A stretch of DNA of 64,000 nucleotides. Source: an uncultured Flavobacteriaceae bacterium. Its GTDB lineage: Bacteria; Bacteroidota; Bacteroidia; Flavobacteriales; Flavobacteriaceae. The notes below the pieces were generated by a model, which worked only from the letters and a program-made list of their open reading frames with translations, searched no databases and had not been told where the DNA came from. Positions 51,234 through 61,917 of the stretch are shown here, one piece after another (within the stretch, counting starts at the first letter, position 1; the number at the start of each line of letters is the position of its first letter). The translations under genes were made by a program, and so were the position numbers. The DNA lies in NCBI GenBank assembly GCA_943789465.1, contig CALSUF010000001.1, positions 434,001 through 498,000 on the forward strand, read 5' to 3'.

Positions 51234-52988
51234 TTATAAGTTAGATTTGATGTGTTTTTTCAAACTATCTATATCGAGATTTAATGTTTTTTGTAAGAGT
51301 TCTACCGATCCATGCTCAATAAAGGTATCGGGAATTCCTTTTACAATCACATCATTTTTGTAGTTATGAGTCGCAGCAAACTCTAATATCGCACTCCCAA
51401 AACCTCCGTGGATCACACCGTTTTCAACCGTTATGAGTGTTGAATAGGTTTTGAAAATAGTATGTAATAAACGTTCATCCAAAGGCTTTACAAAGCGCAT
51501 ATCGTAATGTGCACAATTCAGCCCATCGATGGCCTTTGAAACCGTATTAGAAATGGTCCCTAAACTTAAAATAGCGAGATCTCCCCCTTGTTTTAACAGA
51601 ACGCCGGTTCCAATTTCTATACTTTTAAATTCGGATTTCCAGTTAGATAGTACACCTCTACCTCTAGGATATCGAATCGCAATCGGATGCTGTAAACCTC
51701 TTTGAGCCGTATACATAATGTTCCGTAATTCGTTCTCATTCCTAGGTGCAACAATGATAAGATTTGGAATACACCTTAGATAAGCCAAGTCAAACACTCC
51801 GTGATGAGTAGCGCCATCTTCTCCTACCAATCCAGCACGATCGATACAAAAAATAACAGGCAAATTTTGTAGTGCAACATCATGAATAATTTGGTCATAT
51901 GCCCGTTGTAAAAAGGTTGAATATATATTGCAAAAAGGGATCAAGCCTTGTGTTGCCATCCCTGCTGCCATTGTGACGGCGTGCTGCTCGGCAATCCCTA
52001 CATCAAAAGCCCGTTCAGGAATTTCATCCATCAGATATTTTAGGGAGCTTCCTGTCGGCATTGCAGGTGTGATACCGACAATAGCGGTATTAGCCCTAGC
52101 TAATTCTACAAGCGTTAATCCAAACACATCTTGGTATTTGAGAGGAAGGTTATCGTTACTTTTTGCAATTATATCACCAGTAGTTGCATCAAACTTTCCT
52201 GGTGCATGGTATTTAACCTGATCTTTTTCAGCCTGCTTTAGGCCTTTTCCTTTGGTCGTTATGATATGCAAGAATTTTGGACCATCAATAGTTTTGAGAC
52301 GCTCTAGTTCTGAAAGAAGTGCCGATATATCGTGCCCATCAATAGGACCAGAATATTCAAAATTGAGAGCTTCAAAAATGTTGTCTTGTTTTTGAGTGCC
52401 TTTTTTTACATTAGTTAAATACTGTTTCAAAGCCCCCACACTTGGATCGATTCCAATCGCATTATCATTTAAAACAACCAGTAAATTGGCCGTTGTTACT
52501 CCGGCATGATTCAAGCCTTCAAAAGCCATTCCACTCGCAATAGACGCATCGCCAATTACCGCAATATGCTGTCTATTTTCGCCTTTTAATTGGGATGCAA
52601 TTGCCATTCCTAAAGCTGCCGAAATAGAGGTTGATGAATGTCCAGTACCAAACGCATCGTATATACTTTCGTCACGTTTTGGGAACCCGCTGATACCCTT
52701 ATATTGTCGGTTGGTATGAAATTGATTTTTACGCCCCGTCAAAATTTTATGGACATAGGCTTGATGGCCTACATCCCAAACCAATAGATCGTCGGGGGTG
52801 TTAAACACATAGTGCAACGCAATGGTCAATTCTACCACCCCGAGACTCGCCCCCAAATGTCCTTCTTTAGTCGCAACGATTTCAATAATATACTGCCTTA
52901 ACTCTTTGGCGAGTTGCGGTAAATCACTGGCCGAAAGCTGACGTAAATCTGTTGTAGAATTTATATGTTCTAGTAAATTTTTTAACAC
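51234..52988 (-). CDS. dxs: 1-deoxy-D-xylulose-5-phosphate synthase
   Basis: DXS condenses pyruvate and glyceraldehyde 3-phosphate using thiamine diphosphate, the entry step of the MEP isoprenoid pathway. The 584-residue product shows GHLGASLGVVELTIALHYVF, WDVGHQAYVHKILTGR, the ThDP motif GDASIASGMAFEGLNHAG...NDNAIGID, and the transketolase C-half (GIAEQHAVTMAAGMA, ENGVIHGGFGSAI). I prefer the GTG start at 52988, four bases after a TACTTTTG promoter box; a TTG at 53003 lies upstream of that box. Divergent from tadA. Confidence 0.94.
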   Translation of the reverse strand: MLKNLLEHINSTTDLRQLSASDLPQLAKELRQYIIEIVATKEGHLGASLGVVELTIALHYVFNTPDDLLVWDVGHQAYVHKILTGRKNQFHTNRQYKGISGFPKRDESIYDAFGTGHSSTSISAALGMAIASQLKGENRQHIAVIGDASIASGMAFEGLNHAGVTTANLLVVLNDNAIGIDPSVGALKQYLTNVKKGTQKQDNIFEALNFEYSGPIDGHDISALLSELERLKTIDGPKFLHIITTKGKGLKQAEKDQVKYHAPGKFDATTGDIIAKSNDNLPLKYQDVFGLTLVELARANTAIVGITPAMPTGSSLKYLMDEIPERAFDVGIAEQHAVTMAAGMATQGLIPFCNIYSTFLQRAYDQIIHDVALQNLPVIFCIDRAGLVGEDGATHHGVFDLAYLRCIPNLIIVAPRNENELRNIMYTAQRGLQHPIAIRYPRGRGVLSNWKSEFKSIEIGTGVLLKQGGDLAILSLGTISNTVSKAIDGLNCAHYDMRFVKPLDERLLHTIFKTYSTLITVENGVIHGGFGSAILEFAATHNYKNDVIVKGIPDTFIEHGSVELLQKTLNLDIDSLKKHIKSNL

Positions 52989-52992
52989 ATAG

Positions 52993-53022
52993 CAAAAGTA
53001 CAAGATTGAAATCGTATTTTTG
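52993..53022. promoter_or_regulatory. Divergent leaderless promoters of dxs and tadA
   Basis: TACTTTTG on the minus strand (53000-52993) lies four bases from the dxs GTG; TATTTTTG on the plus strand (53015-53022) lies four bases from the tadA ATG. Only 38 bp separate the two start codons, so the two promoters overlap and should compete. Confidence 0.6.
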
Positions 53023-53026
53023 ACTT

Positions 53027-53476
53027 ATGGATGCTATTTTTGACGATGAATATTTTATGAAAAAGGCGCTTCAAGAAGCAGAAGCAGCTTTTGATAAAGG
53101 AGAAATTCCAGTTGGCGCGGTGATTGTTGTTGATAACAGAATCATAGCTCGTGCGCACAATCTCACAGAACTTTTAAATGATGTGACGGCGCATGCCGAA
53201 ATGCAAGCCATTACAGCTGCTGCTAATTTTTTAGGTGGGAAGTATCTCAACAAATGTACCTTATACGTCACTCTCGAACCCTGTCAGATGTGTGCAGGTG
53301 CTTTGTATTGGAGTCAGGTTTCAACAATAGTTTATGGCGCTAAAGACGAGCACCGAGGCTGTGGGGTGATGGGAACAACACTACATCCCAAAACGGTTTT
53401 AAGAGGCGGAGTTTTAGCTGCCGAAGCCTCAGAATTAATGAAACGATTTTTTGTAGAAAAACGAAATTTGAATTAA
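53027..53476 (+). CDS. tadA: tRNA(adenine34) deaminase / nucleoside deaminase
   Basis: TadA converts adenosine to inosine at the wobble position of tRNA-Arg. The 149-residue cytidine-deaminase-fold protein has the zinc site HAE (His56, Glu58) and PCQMC (Cys86, Cys89), with GEIPVGAVIV at the N-terminus. Length fits TadA. A guanine-deaminase function cannot be fully excluded, but the N-terminus and PCQMCAGALYWSQV fit TadA. The ATG at 53027 sits four bases from its promoter box. Confidence 0.9.
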   Translation: MDAIFDDEYFMKKALQEAEAAFDKGEIPVGAVIVVDNRIIARAHNLTELLNDVTAHAEMQAITAAANFLGGKYLNKCTLYVTLEPCQMCAGALYWSQVSTIVYGAKDEHRGCGVMGTTLHPKTVLRGGVLAAEASELMKRFFVEKRNLN

Positions 53477-53478
53477 AC

Positions 53479-53715
53479 TTAAGACTTTTTAGAGTCATTA
53501 AACTCTCGCATTTTTTCCAGATTCTCTTCAGTGAGCATATAATCAGCCACTTTTTTATCTTTCCAACGGTAATAGGAAAATAGCGGAAATACGATCACAC
53601 ATAAACCAATCACTCCAAATCCGACAAGTTTTTTTGAGTAGGGTAACTCCACAATAAGGCCAGTGAACATACTGATCATTGTAGCAATAAATAAAACCCA
53701 AATCAAGTATTTCAT
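53479..53715 (-). CDS. Small two-span membrane protein
   Basis: The 78-residue product has two hydrophobic segments (YLIWVLFIATMISMFTGLIV and LVGFGVIGLCVIVFPLFSYY) and a charged C-terminal helix (YMLTEENLEKMREFNDSKKS). No family is recognised, but small proteins of this layout are found beside aspS in related genomes. It is 14 bp downstream of aspS and converges on tadA. Confidence 0.65.
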   Translation of the reverse strand: MKYLIWVLFIATMISMFTGLIVELPYSKKLVGFGVIGLCVIVFPLFSYYRWKDKKVADYMLTEENLEKMREFNDSKKS

Positions 53716-53729
53716 GTGGTGAGTATGTG

Positions 53730-55481
53730 TTATTTAAGGTCTACCTTTAAGTGTAGCTCATTTAATTGTGTAGTATCGATTGGAGATGGCGCATCGATCA
53801 TCACATCCCGTCCAGAGTTATTTTTTGGAAAGGCAATGAAGTCTCTAATGGTTTCTTGACCTCCTAAGATTGCCACCAAACGGTCCAAGCCAAAGGCCAA
53901 ACCACCATGAGGTGGTGCGCCATATTCAAAGGCGTTCATTAAAAATCCAAATTGTTCTTTAGCTTCTTCGGGTGTAAAACCAAGATGATCAAACATCAAT
54001 GCTTGTGTTGCTTTATCGTGGATACGAATAGATCCACCTCCAATTTCATTTCCATTTAAAACCAGGTCATAAGCATTGGCTTTGACAGCTCCTGGATCGG
54101 TATCTAAAAGTGAAATTTGATCTGGTTTTGGTGCGGTGAACGGGTGGTGCATTGCATGGTAACGTTTGCTGTCTTCATCCCATTCCAATAATGGAAAATC
54201 AGTCACCCATAACGGTGCAAATTCTTTAGGGTTTCGAAGCCCTAAACGTTCAGCCAGTTCCATACGGAGGGCGCTTAATTGTGCTCTTACTTTATCAGTA
54301 GGCCCAGAAAGTACACAGACTAAATCACCAGACTGGGCTCCTGTAACTTCTGCCCATTTTCCAAGATCGTCTTGATCATAGAATTTATCAACGGAAGATT
54401 TATAAGTACCATCATCATTACATCGTGAATAGATCATCCCTAAGGCTCCAATCTGTGGTCGTTTTAACCAGTTGATAATGCCATCAATTTCTTTACGGGT
54501 GAAACTATTTCCACCAGGAACAGCAATTCCAACCACTAATTCAGCGGCGTTAAAAACACTAAAATCTTTATGTTGAGTGACGGCATTTAATTCGCCAAAT
54601 TTCATCCCAAAACGAATGTCAGGCTTGTCGTTTCCATAGGTCTCCATCGCCTCGTCATAAGTCATTCTAGGAAATGAGGTAATGTCTTTTCCGTGAATAG
54701 ATGTAATCAAATGACGTGTTAAACCTTCAAAAATATTCAAAATATCTTCTTGGTCAACAAAAGCCATTTCACAATCTATTTGAGTAAACTCCGGTTGTCT
54801 GTCGGCTCTTAAATCTTCATCTCTAAAACATTTTACAATCTGAAAGTATTTATCCATACCTCCAACCATTAATAGTTGTTTGAAGGTTTGTGGCGATTGT
54901 GGAAGGGCATAAAATTGACCTTCATTCATTCGGCTTGGTACTACAAAATCTCGAGCACCTTCTGGCGTTGACTTGATTAAGTAAGGCGTTTCAACCTCTA
55001 CAAATTCTTGAGAAGACAAATATGAACGCACTTCTTGCGTTACTTTATGTCTAAATATTAAATTATCTTTAACAGGGTTTCTTCTGATATCTAAATAGCG
55101 ATACTTCATTCGAAGTTCCTCGCCGCCATCCGTTTGGTCTTCAATGGTAAATGGAGGGACTTTTGCTTCGTTTAAAACGGTTAGTTTTGATACTAAAATT
55201 TCTATGTCTCCAGTTTCTAAGTTAGGATTTTTAGACGCCCGTTCAATAACGGATCCAGTGACTTGAATGACAAATTCACGTCCAAGACTTTTGGCCATGG
55301 TCATCATCGCTTCTGGTGTGCGTTCGGCATCAAATATAAGTTGTGTTATCCCGTAGCGATCTCTTAAATCTACCCAGATCACAAATCCTTTATCGCGTGA
55401 TTTTTGTACCCACCCTGAAAGTGTGACTTCTTCGTTAATATTTGAGGATCTTAACTGACCACAATGATGACTTCTGTACAT
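53730..55481 (-). CDS. aspS: Aspartyl-tRNA synthetase
   Basis: AspRS charges tRNA-Asp. The 583-residue class II enzyme has an N-terminal OB anticodon-binding domain ([26 protein letters not shown]), class II motif 2 ([18 protein letters not shown]), the bacterial GAD insertion (about residues 300-420) and motif 3 ([15 protein letters not shown]). Length is typical of bacterial AspRS. Confidence 0.97.
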   Translation of the reverse strand: MYRSHHCGQLRSSNINEEVTLSGWVQKSRDKGFVIWVDLRDRYGITQLIFDAERTPEAMMTMAKSLGREFVIQVTGSVIERASKNPNLETGDIEILVSKLTVLNEAKVPPFTIEDQTDGGEELRMKYRYLDIRRNPVKDNLIFRHKVTQEVRSYLSSQEFVEVETPYLIKSTPEGARDFVVPSRMNEGQFYALPQSPQTFKQLLMVGGMDKYFQIVKCFRDEDLRADRQPEFTQIDCEMAFVDQEDILNIFEGLTRHLITSIHGKDITSFPRMTYDEAMETYGNDKPDIRFGMKFGELNAVTQHKDFSVFNAAELVVGIAVPGGNSFTRKEIDGIINWLKRPQIGALGMIYSRCNDDGTYKSSVDKFYDQDDLGKWAEVTGAQSGDLVCVLSGPTDKVRAQLSALRMELAERLGLRNPKEFAPLWVTDFPLLEWDEDSKRYHAMHHPFTAPKPDQISLLDTDPGAVKANAYDLVLNGNEIGGGSIRIHDKATQALMFDHLGFTPEEAKEQFGFLMNAFEYGAPPHGGLAFGLDRLVAILGGQETIRDFIAFPKNNSGRDVMIDAPSPIDTTQLNELHLKVDLK

Positions 55482-55533
55482 AAGACTAAATTAGTTGCGC
55501 AAATTTAACATTTAAAAATTAAAATCGATGGGC

Positions 55534-58500
55534 TTAGGAAACGACTTTAACCTTTTTTGTTTTCAATTTATTAATTAAATAAAATAAAATAGGAACAACC
55601 ACCAAGGTTAAAAAGGTTGCAAAGGTTAATCCAAAGATGATTGCCCAACCCATTGGTCCCCAAAAAGCAACGTTTTCTCCACCAATATAAAAATTCGGAT
55701 TCAGCTGAGTAATCAAAGTTCTAAAGTTAATATTGATTCCTAATGCTAGCGGAAGCAGTCCTAAAATGGTGGTTATTGCCGTTAATAATACAGGTCTTAA
55801 ACGTGTTCTACCGGCTTCCACTACACAGTCTACTAGAAGACTAGGTGTGAGTTTATCTGTCGCATCTAACCCTAACTCTCTACGTTTCCGAATTATGGTA
55901 AGATTGATATAATCGATCAATACAATGGCATTATTAACCACAATTCCTGCAAGAGAAATAATTCCAATCATGGTCATAAGTATCACAAAGTCCATTCTAA
56001 AAATAAGGAGCCCAAATAAGACACCGATCAAGCTAAGAAATACAGATATTGAAATGATTATAGGGGTCGTGGCCGAATTAAATTGTGCCACTAGGATTAA
56101 GAAAATTAAAAGTACCGCTATTAAAAGTGCTTTACTAAGAAAAGCCATTTCTTTGGCTTGTTTTTCTTGTTCGCCTGTAAAACTGATGGCTATATTTTTT
56201 GGACTTTCAAACTTTTCTGCAATTGTTCTAATTTTATCATTCACTTCTGTGGCGTTGTAATCATTCAATACGTTTGAGTAGATTGTTACAACTCTATCTA
56301 AATTAATGCGCTTGATGGCGCTAAAAGAAGATTGATTTTTTGTTGTAGTGACTGCTGAGATAGGTACTTGTTTTATTTGCCCATCACTTTGATTTCTAAA
56401 CGTGATTTTTTGATCGATCAAAGCTGATTTGTTGTAACGCATCTCATCTTTTAGGCGGAGGTTTATAGGATAATCATCATCAGCATCTTTATAAGTAGAA
56501 ATTTCTTTCCCGTATAAAGCGGTTCGTAAATTTATCCCAATTTGACCTGTTGAAACACCTAATCTTCTGGCTTTTTGACGATCGACAGCAATCAATAGTT
56601 CTGGTTTTCCTTGATCGATATCTAATTTTAATTCTTCAATCCCCGCTATATTAGAAGTATTGATAAAGGATTTCAACTGATTTGCGGTTTCTAAAATCAA
56701 TTCATAATCATCGCCTTTTACTTCAATATTTATGGGCGCTCCTGTAGGCGGGCCATCAGCAGGTTTGTCAACCACAATACTCACGCCTGGATAGCCTTGA
56801 ATTACGTTTCGAATATCTTTGAGAACAGCTTCGGTATTCACGCCTTGACGGTCTTGATACTTTACAAAATCAACCGTTACCCGTGCTTTATTGGGAGATT
56901 TCCCACCTTCTTGACCTCTAGAGGGATCGGCAGTACCTTCACCCACTTGTCCAATAACAGAAGTGACAAGAAAATTTTCGCCATTGACCTCATATTTTTT
57001 CAAGTAGTTTTCTATGTCTTTTTCTATTTCTTTCGAAATAAGATTTGTTTCTTCGATGTCGGTTCCAATAGGATATTCAATAAATACAAAGACTTGTTTG
57101 GCATCCGTATTTGGAAAGAATAATATTTTAGGTGGGAATGTGTACATTAAAAACCCTGCAAGAATTAACAATCCAAACGTACCAACAATAATGCTGCCCG
57201 GTTTTTTTCCCTTAAGTGCATAGCTTAAAAAGCGTTCATATAGGGTTTCTAACTTCGCAATAAAAGGGACTTTAGTTTCTTTTTTGGGGACGACTTTCAT
57301 GTACACAGAAATCAACATGGGATTAATGATGAGCGCAACAAAAAGTGAAGAACTCAATACAATAATTAAAGTGATTGGAAGCCACTTCATGAACTCTCCC
57401 ATAATACCTTCCCATAAGATTAAAGGTAAAAACGCTGCTAAAGTGGTTGCTGTTGAGGCAATAATGGGCATCGCAACTTCACCAACACCTAGTTTTGCAG
57501 CTTGAATTCTTGGGTAGCCTTCATCCATCAATCGATAGACATTTTCGACCACTACAATACCGTTGTCAACCAACATACCTAGTGCGATAACCAAAGAAAA
57601 CAACACCATTGTGTTAAGGGTTACCCCCATAAAACTCAAAATAGAAAACGATAAAAACATTGATAATGGAATCGCAATACCAACAAACAGAGCATTTCGG
57701 AATCCTAAAAAGAAGTAGAGCACTGCTACTACTAAAATGACTCCTAATATGATACTGTTTTCGAGATCAGATACCATGGTACGGGTATCGTTAGACTGAT
57801 CGTTTGTTTTGGAGATTATTAAATTTTGCGGAAATACGTTTGCCGCTGCAACTTTTAGAATCGCATCAATTTTGGTGGAGGCTTCTAAAAGGTTTTGTCC
57901 GCCTCTTTTTTTAACATCCAGCATGACAACAGGCTGTAAATATTCGCGAGCAAAACTTTCTTTTTCTTGTTCTTTGAAATTGACATCAGCGATGTCCCTC
58001 AAATAAACAATATGTCCCTTTTCTTGTTTGACAATAATGTCTCGAACCTCTAAAGGGTCTTCAAATTCTCCTAAGATACGGACTGTTCTTCTAATACCAT
58101 TTTCGAGAATGTCACCTCCAGAAACACTCATGTTTTCAAAAGCGACGGCATTTTCAATATCTGTGAAGCTTATTTTTGAAGCTTCCATTTTATATAAATC
58201 AACCGCAATTTCTAGCTCTTTTTCTTGAACTCCACGAATATCAACTCCTGAAATTTCACTAAGCTCTTCAATTTCATCTTCCAAATATTCGGCATATTCT
58301 TTAAGCTGATCCATCGAAAATTCGCCTGACAAATTAATATTCATGATGGGAATGCGTTCGCTAAAATTCATTTCAGAAACACTTGGTTCCGAAGGTAAAT
58401 CTTTTGGAAAATCGGGGTCAGCCATGGCAACATCGACTTTGTCTTTAACCTTTTGAAGTGCTTCAGCTGGTGTAAAATCAAAGCTAAATTCTACGACAAT

Positions 58501-58794
58501 ACTAGAATAGCCTTGAATAGAATTGGACGTGATTTTGTCGACTCCTGTAATGGAATTAATTTCTTTTTCTAATCGTTTGGTAATCAGTTTTTCTACATCC
58601 AATGCGGAGTTTCCTGGGTAAGGTGTAGCCACATAAATTTGTGGGATGATAATTTCTGGAAAATTTTCGCGAGCCATTCCTGTGTAGGAAAGCAGTCCAC
58701 TTAGAACAATAATAAACGTTACAACAGAAACGGTCATGCGATTTGAAATCGCCCAAGAAGAGAGTCTAAATTCTTTGATTTTTTTTGCGCCCAT
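55534..58794 (-). CDS. RND efflux pump inner-membrane subunit (AcrB-like)
   Basis: The 1086-residue product is a proton-driven RND transporter of the HAE-1 type. It has 12 membrane spans in two repeats, each followed by a large periplasmic loop, with the central TM4 charged motif ALGMLVDNGIVVVENVYRL and the counterpart LAGIVVNNAIVLIDYINL. It begins 2 bp after the adaptor stop and forms an operon TetR-TolC-adaptor-RND. It is a drug or lipid exporter by family; the substrate is unknown. Confidence 0.93.
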   Translation of the reverse strand: MGAKKIKEFRLSSWAISNRMTVSVVTFIIVLSGLLSYTGMARENFPEIIIPQIYVATPYPGNSALDVEKLITKRLEKEINSITGVDKITSNSIQGYSSIVVEFSFDFTPAEALQKVKDKVDVAMADPDFPKDLPSEPSVSEMNFSERIPIMNINLSGEFSMDQLKEYAEYLEDEIEELSEISGVDIRGVQEKELEIAVDLYKMEASKISFTDIENAVAFENMSVSGGDILENGIRRTVRILGEFEDPLEVRDIIVKQEKGHIVYLRDIADVNFKEQEKESFAREYLQPVVMLDVKKRGGQNLLEASTKIDAILKVAAANVFPQNLIISKTNDQSNDTRTMVSDLENSIILGVILVVAVLYFFLGFRNALFVGIAIPLSMFLSFSILSFMGVTLNTMVLFSLVIALGMLVDNGIVVVENVYRLMDEGYPRIQAAKLGVGEVAMPIIASTATTLAAFLPLILWEGIMGEFMKWLPITLIIVLSSSLFVALIINPMLISVYMKVVPKKETKVPFIAKLETLYERFLSYALKGKKPGSIIVGTFGLLILAGFLMYTFPPKILFFPNTDAKQVFVFIEYPIGTDIEETNLISKEIEKDIENYLKKYEVNGENFLVTSVIGQVGEGTADPSRGQEGGKSPNKARVTVDFVKYQDRQGVNTEAVLKDIRNVIQGYPGVSIVVDKPADGPPTGAPINIEVKGDDYELILETANQLKSFINTSNIAGIEELKLDIDQGKPELLIAVDRQKARRLGVSTGQIGINLRTALYGKEISTYKDADDDYPINLRLKDEMRYNKSALIDQKITFRNQSDGQIKQVPISAVTTTKNQSSFSAIKRINLDRVVTIYSNVLNDYNATEVNDKIRTIAEKFESPKNIAISFTGEQEKQAKEMAFLSKALLIAVLLIFLILVAQFNSATTPIIISISVFLSLIGVLFGLLIFRMDFVILMTMIGIISLAGIVVNNAIVLIDYINLTIIRKRRELGLDATDKLTPSLLVDCVVEAGRTRLRPVLLTAITTILGLLPLALGININFRTLITQLNPNFYIGGENVAFWGPMGWAIIFGLTFATFLTLVVVPILFYLINKLKTKKVKVVS

Positions 58795-58796
58795 AA

Positions 58797-59930
58797 TTAG
58801 TAATGTACAAGTTTTACGTCCTCATTATTATTTATAAGTCGTGCTCCTTTGTCTACCAAAATGGAGGTGGACAAAAGCCCTTCAGATATAAAAGAAAGGT
58901 TGTTGTAGTTCATCGCTTCTGTCATATACGTTTTAATAACCTTATGGTTACTTCCGTTTGGTTCAATGGTATACACAAACGTTTGATCGTTGCTGTCTTT
59001 TTGAACCAATCGTGATGGGATTACAATACCAGTAGCTTTGAAATCATTAATTTTAATATCTGCTAATAGATTAGCTTTTAGTTCATTATTAGGGTTTTCT
59101 AAATCGATACGTGTTTTGAAACTTCTATTATTAGGATTGATAAAATTTCCAACTTGAGAGATAGAGGACTCAATTGAAACCCCTATAGAACTGAAATTTA
59201 GGAGTACTTCAGTCCCTTTTTTGATTGCTTTTAAATACGTTTCGGTAACTTCACTCTCTACGTATACCTTGTTTAGATTTACAAGTCTTAAAAAAGGCAT
59301 TTGTGGAGAGGTGAGCTCTCCAGTCTTAGCAAAAATTTGATCAATAATTCCTGAAAATGGGGCGGTTATTTTCATTTTACGGGCTTGTGCTTTTAAACTT
59401 TTCATATTGTTTTCAAGACTTTCTTTTTGTGCTTTTGCTTGGAGGTATTGAATTTCGCTTCCAATATTTTGTTCCCAAAGTCTGGTTTGACGTTCGTAAG
59501 TGGTTGTAGCTAAAGCGAGTTGGGTCTCTAGTTGTAAAACAGAGTTGTCTATAACATCGCTATCCAAGGTTGCTAGGATCTGCCCTTTTGAAACATTCTG
59601 ACCTTCTTTAACCAAAATAGCTGTTACTGTACCACCCATTTCTGCATGAAGTTCAATAGTTTGATCGGCCTTAACTGTACCCTGTACTTCTAAATAGTGA
59701 TTAAAATTGTTGATTTCTGCTTTGATAGCTGTTACGGTCACTAATTTTTTTAGAGTATCTAATTTTGAAATTGCCATTTCAATTTTTTTCAGCTCTGTCC
59801 CAATAGTCTCCATTTTATCTGTGAGGCTCGCCTTTTTTATTTTTAGGTCTGTCAAGGATTGAGATTCTTTAACCCCAGTATTGCAGGAAACCACAAAAGT
59901 TAAAGTGAATAGTAAAAAAATAGTTTTCAT
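58797..59930 (-). CDS. RND periplasmic adaptor lipoprotein
   Basis: The membrane-fusion protein links the RND pump to its TolC-like channel. From the ATG at 59930 the 377-residue product has a lipoprotein signal (KTIFLLFTLTFVVSC, lipobox Cys), a coiled-coil hairpin (TYERQTRLWEQNIGSEIQYLQAKA), lipoyl halves (LHAEMGGTVTAILVKEGQNVSKG and ITAPFSGIIDQIFAKTGE) and beta-barrel domain. An upstream ATG at 59957, three bases after the TolC-type stop, would add nine polar residues before the signal and is less likely. Confidence 0.9.
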   Translation of the reverse strand: MKTIFLLFTLTFVVSCNTGVKESQSLTDLKIKKASLTDKMETIGTELKKIEMAISKLDTLKKLVTVTAIKAEINNFNHYLEVQGTVKADQTIELHAEMGGTVTAILVKEGQNVSKGQILATLDSDVIDNSVLQLETQLALATTTYERQTRLWEQNIGSEIQYLQAKAQKESLENNMKSLKAQARKMKITAPFSGIIDQIFAKTGELTSPQMPFLRLVNLNKVYVESEVTETYLKAIKKGTEVLLNFSSIGVSIESSISQVGNFINPNNRSFKTRIDLENPNNELKANLLADIKINDFKATGIVIPSRLVQKDSNDQTFVYTIEPNGSNHKVIKTYMTEAMNYNNLSFISEGLLSTSILVDKGARLINNNEDVKLVHY

Positions 59931-59960
59931 CTGTTTGATAATAGGATCGTGTTTCATTGT

Positions 59961-61301
59961 TTAATTTGTATAGGGTGGATTAATTAGGGCTTCTAAGTCA
60001 ATACGTTTAATTAAGATGTTTAGCATTGACTGTAAGTAATCTTGTTGAGCAACATATAACTGTTGTTGGGCTTGAGACAAATCAAAACTAGTAGTCAACC
60101 CTTCAAAAAATTTAATTTCATTTTTTTGAGCAATATTTTCCGACAGTTCGAGTGCTTCTTTTTTGATTTCAAGATTTTCAACAGCAAACTCATATTCACT
60201 TCTTGCACTTGAAATTTTTAACTTGATTTTTTCTGAAGTATCTTTTAAAAGTGATTTAGATTTTTCGAAATTTAGGTACGCTTTTTTTGTTGATGCACTG
60301 CGTCCAAAGGAGCTGAAAATCGGGATTTTCATTGTGACACCAAATAGAGAGGCGCCAAACCAATTTTGTGAATTGTCTAAAAAAGTGAATTGTTCGCTAT
60401 TTGCAGAATAACTACCGTTCAAAAACGCATCAAGTGTGGGCAATGCTTTGCTCTTTTCTAATTTTAGTAAAAGTTCTTTACCTTTTACATCGTTAAATGC
60501 AATTTTATAATCTACTACATTTTCTACTTCACGAATGGACTGCAAAGGAGTTAGTGTGGTATAAATAGCTATCAATTTATCCATACTGTCCGTTAATTCT
60601 ACAGCAACATTTAGATCTAGACCAAGGGTGTTATTAAACATTTGATATGCAATAGTTTTCAGTCTTTTGGTATAACTTTGACTGCTTTTCAATCCAGACA
60701 AGGTTAGTTGTAATTGTTGAACACTTTCCTGTTCAACCAATCCATTTTCGTACACCTGTGTGAGGTCTTGCACATTCTTTTCTAACAATTTGATATTTGA
60801 ATTTACAATCTTTAAATTTTCTTCAGAAAGTAATACATTTCCATAGGCATAAGCGACCATCTTGCGAAGCTCGATTTCTGTTTTTTCTTTGGCATTTTCT
60901 GAAATTTCAAGATATACTTTTGCAGCCTGAAGACCTACTAAGTAGGAACCGTCAAATATTTTTTGCGAAACGGTAATGGTTCCATTCATTGTTTGTTTGG
61001 TTCCAAATGCGATTTCGGCAAACTGGCCTGGGCTTCCACCAAAAAATTCTGCAGGTATCAATGAGATTTGTTGTCTTAGCCAATTGTTGTAGGAAATAGC
61101 GGCTTTAATTTGTGGCAGTCCCGTAGATGTTGTTTCCCATTTTTGGAGTTTTGCAATTTCTACATCACGAGCGGCATTTTTGCTCATAGAATTGTTTTGG
61201 AGTGCAAAATCAACGGCTTCTTTTAATGAAAGCTGTGTGATTTCTTGTTGAGAAAAAACCGTAGCAGTTATAAATAAAAAGAGAATAAATTTAGGAAGCA
61301 T
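59961..61301 (-). CDS. TolC-family outer-membrane channel of the RND pump
   Basis: The 446-residue product has a signal peptide (LPKFILFLFITATVFSQ) and the TolC repeat pattern (LSLKEAVDFALQNNSMSKNAARDVEIAK; second half from about residue 240, with SFDLSQAQQQLYVAQQDYLQSM near the end). It overlaps the upstream TetR gene by 11 bp and precedes the adaptor gene, so the whole pump is one transcript with its regulator first. Confidence 0.9.
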   Translation of the reverse strand: MLPKFILFLFITATVFSQQEITQLSLKEAVDFALQNNSMSKNAARDVEIAKLQKWETTSTGLPQIKAAISYNNWLRQQISLIPAEFFGGSPGQFAEIAFGTKQTMNGTITVSQKIFDGSYLVGLQAAKVYLEISENAKEKTEIELRKMVAYAYGNVLLSEENLKIVNSNIKLLEKNVQDLTQVYENGLVEQESVQQLQLTLSGLKSSQSYTKRLKTIAYQMFNNTLGLDLNVAVELTDSMDKLIAIYTTLTPLQSIREVENVVDYKIAFNDVKGKELLLKLEKSKALPTLDAFLNGSYSANSEQFTFLDNSQNWFGASLFGVTMKIPIFSSFGRSASTKKAYLNFEKSKSLLKDTSEKIKLKISSARSEYEFAVENLEIKKEALELSENIAQKNEIKFFEGLTTSFDLSQAQQQLYVAQQDYLQSMLNILIKRIDLEALINPPYTN

Positions 61302-61908
61302 TTGGAGTTAGGTTTGATTTTATAAAATTGTTAAGTAGATTCAGTCCTTCATTAGTAACAATAGCACGTAAATGGTATTCGAGATAACTTTCAAAAAGGT
61401 AATTCTTGTCGAAATCAGATTCTGGAAAAATACTAATATCCCGAATTGCAGTCATCCCATTAAAATATAACCTTGATATAAAATCAATATCAATATCAGG
61501 TCTAAAAAGTCCGCTATTCATTCCCATTTTAAGACTGTTCTCAACTGAGGAATGCATTTTTTCAAATTGTTTTATTTTTAGACGCTCAAAAATTTCAGGA
61601 TAATATTTTTTTAGTTGATGTTGCGGAGATACTCTTTCATTTTTGAAGTAATTCATCACAAATAGTTTGATGTCATATAATTCTTCAATAGGGTTGACAG
61701 AGGCTACATTTATCGTATCAATACCTTCCGAAATATGATCTAGGATAGAAAAGGTAACAACCTCTACAAGCCCTGTTTTGTTTGAAAAGTGCGTGTAAAT
61801 AGTTTTTTTCGAAATTCCCATAGCATTCGCGATGTCATCCATTGTAACACTCTTGAACCCTAGGGACAAAAATAACTCTTCAGATTTTAATATAATTTTT
61901 TCTCTCAT
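61291..61908 (-). CDS. TetR/AcrR-family repressor of the RND operon
   Basis: The 205-residue product starts at the ATG at 61908 (MREKIILKSEELFLSLGFKS); further upstream the open frame only covers the promoter. The N-terminal TetR helix-turn-helix is TMDDIANAMGISKKTIYTHFSNKTGL. The C-terminal ligand domain is unassigned. It is the first gene of the RND operon. A consensus promoter and a 28-bp palindrome lie directly upstream, which makes autorepression very likely. Confidence 0.92.
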   Translation of the reverse strand: MREKIILKSEELFLSLGFKSVTMDDIANAMGISKKTIYTHFSNKTGLVEVVTFSILDHISEGIDTINVASVNPIEELYDIKLFVMNYFKNERVSPQHQLKKYYPEIFERLKIKQFEKMHSSVENSLKMGMNSGLFRPDIDIDFISRLYFNGMTAIRDISIFPESDFDKNYLFESYLEYHLRAIVTNEGLNLLNNFIKSNLTPNAS

Positions 61909-61917
61909 AATACGCTG

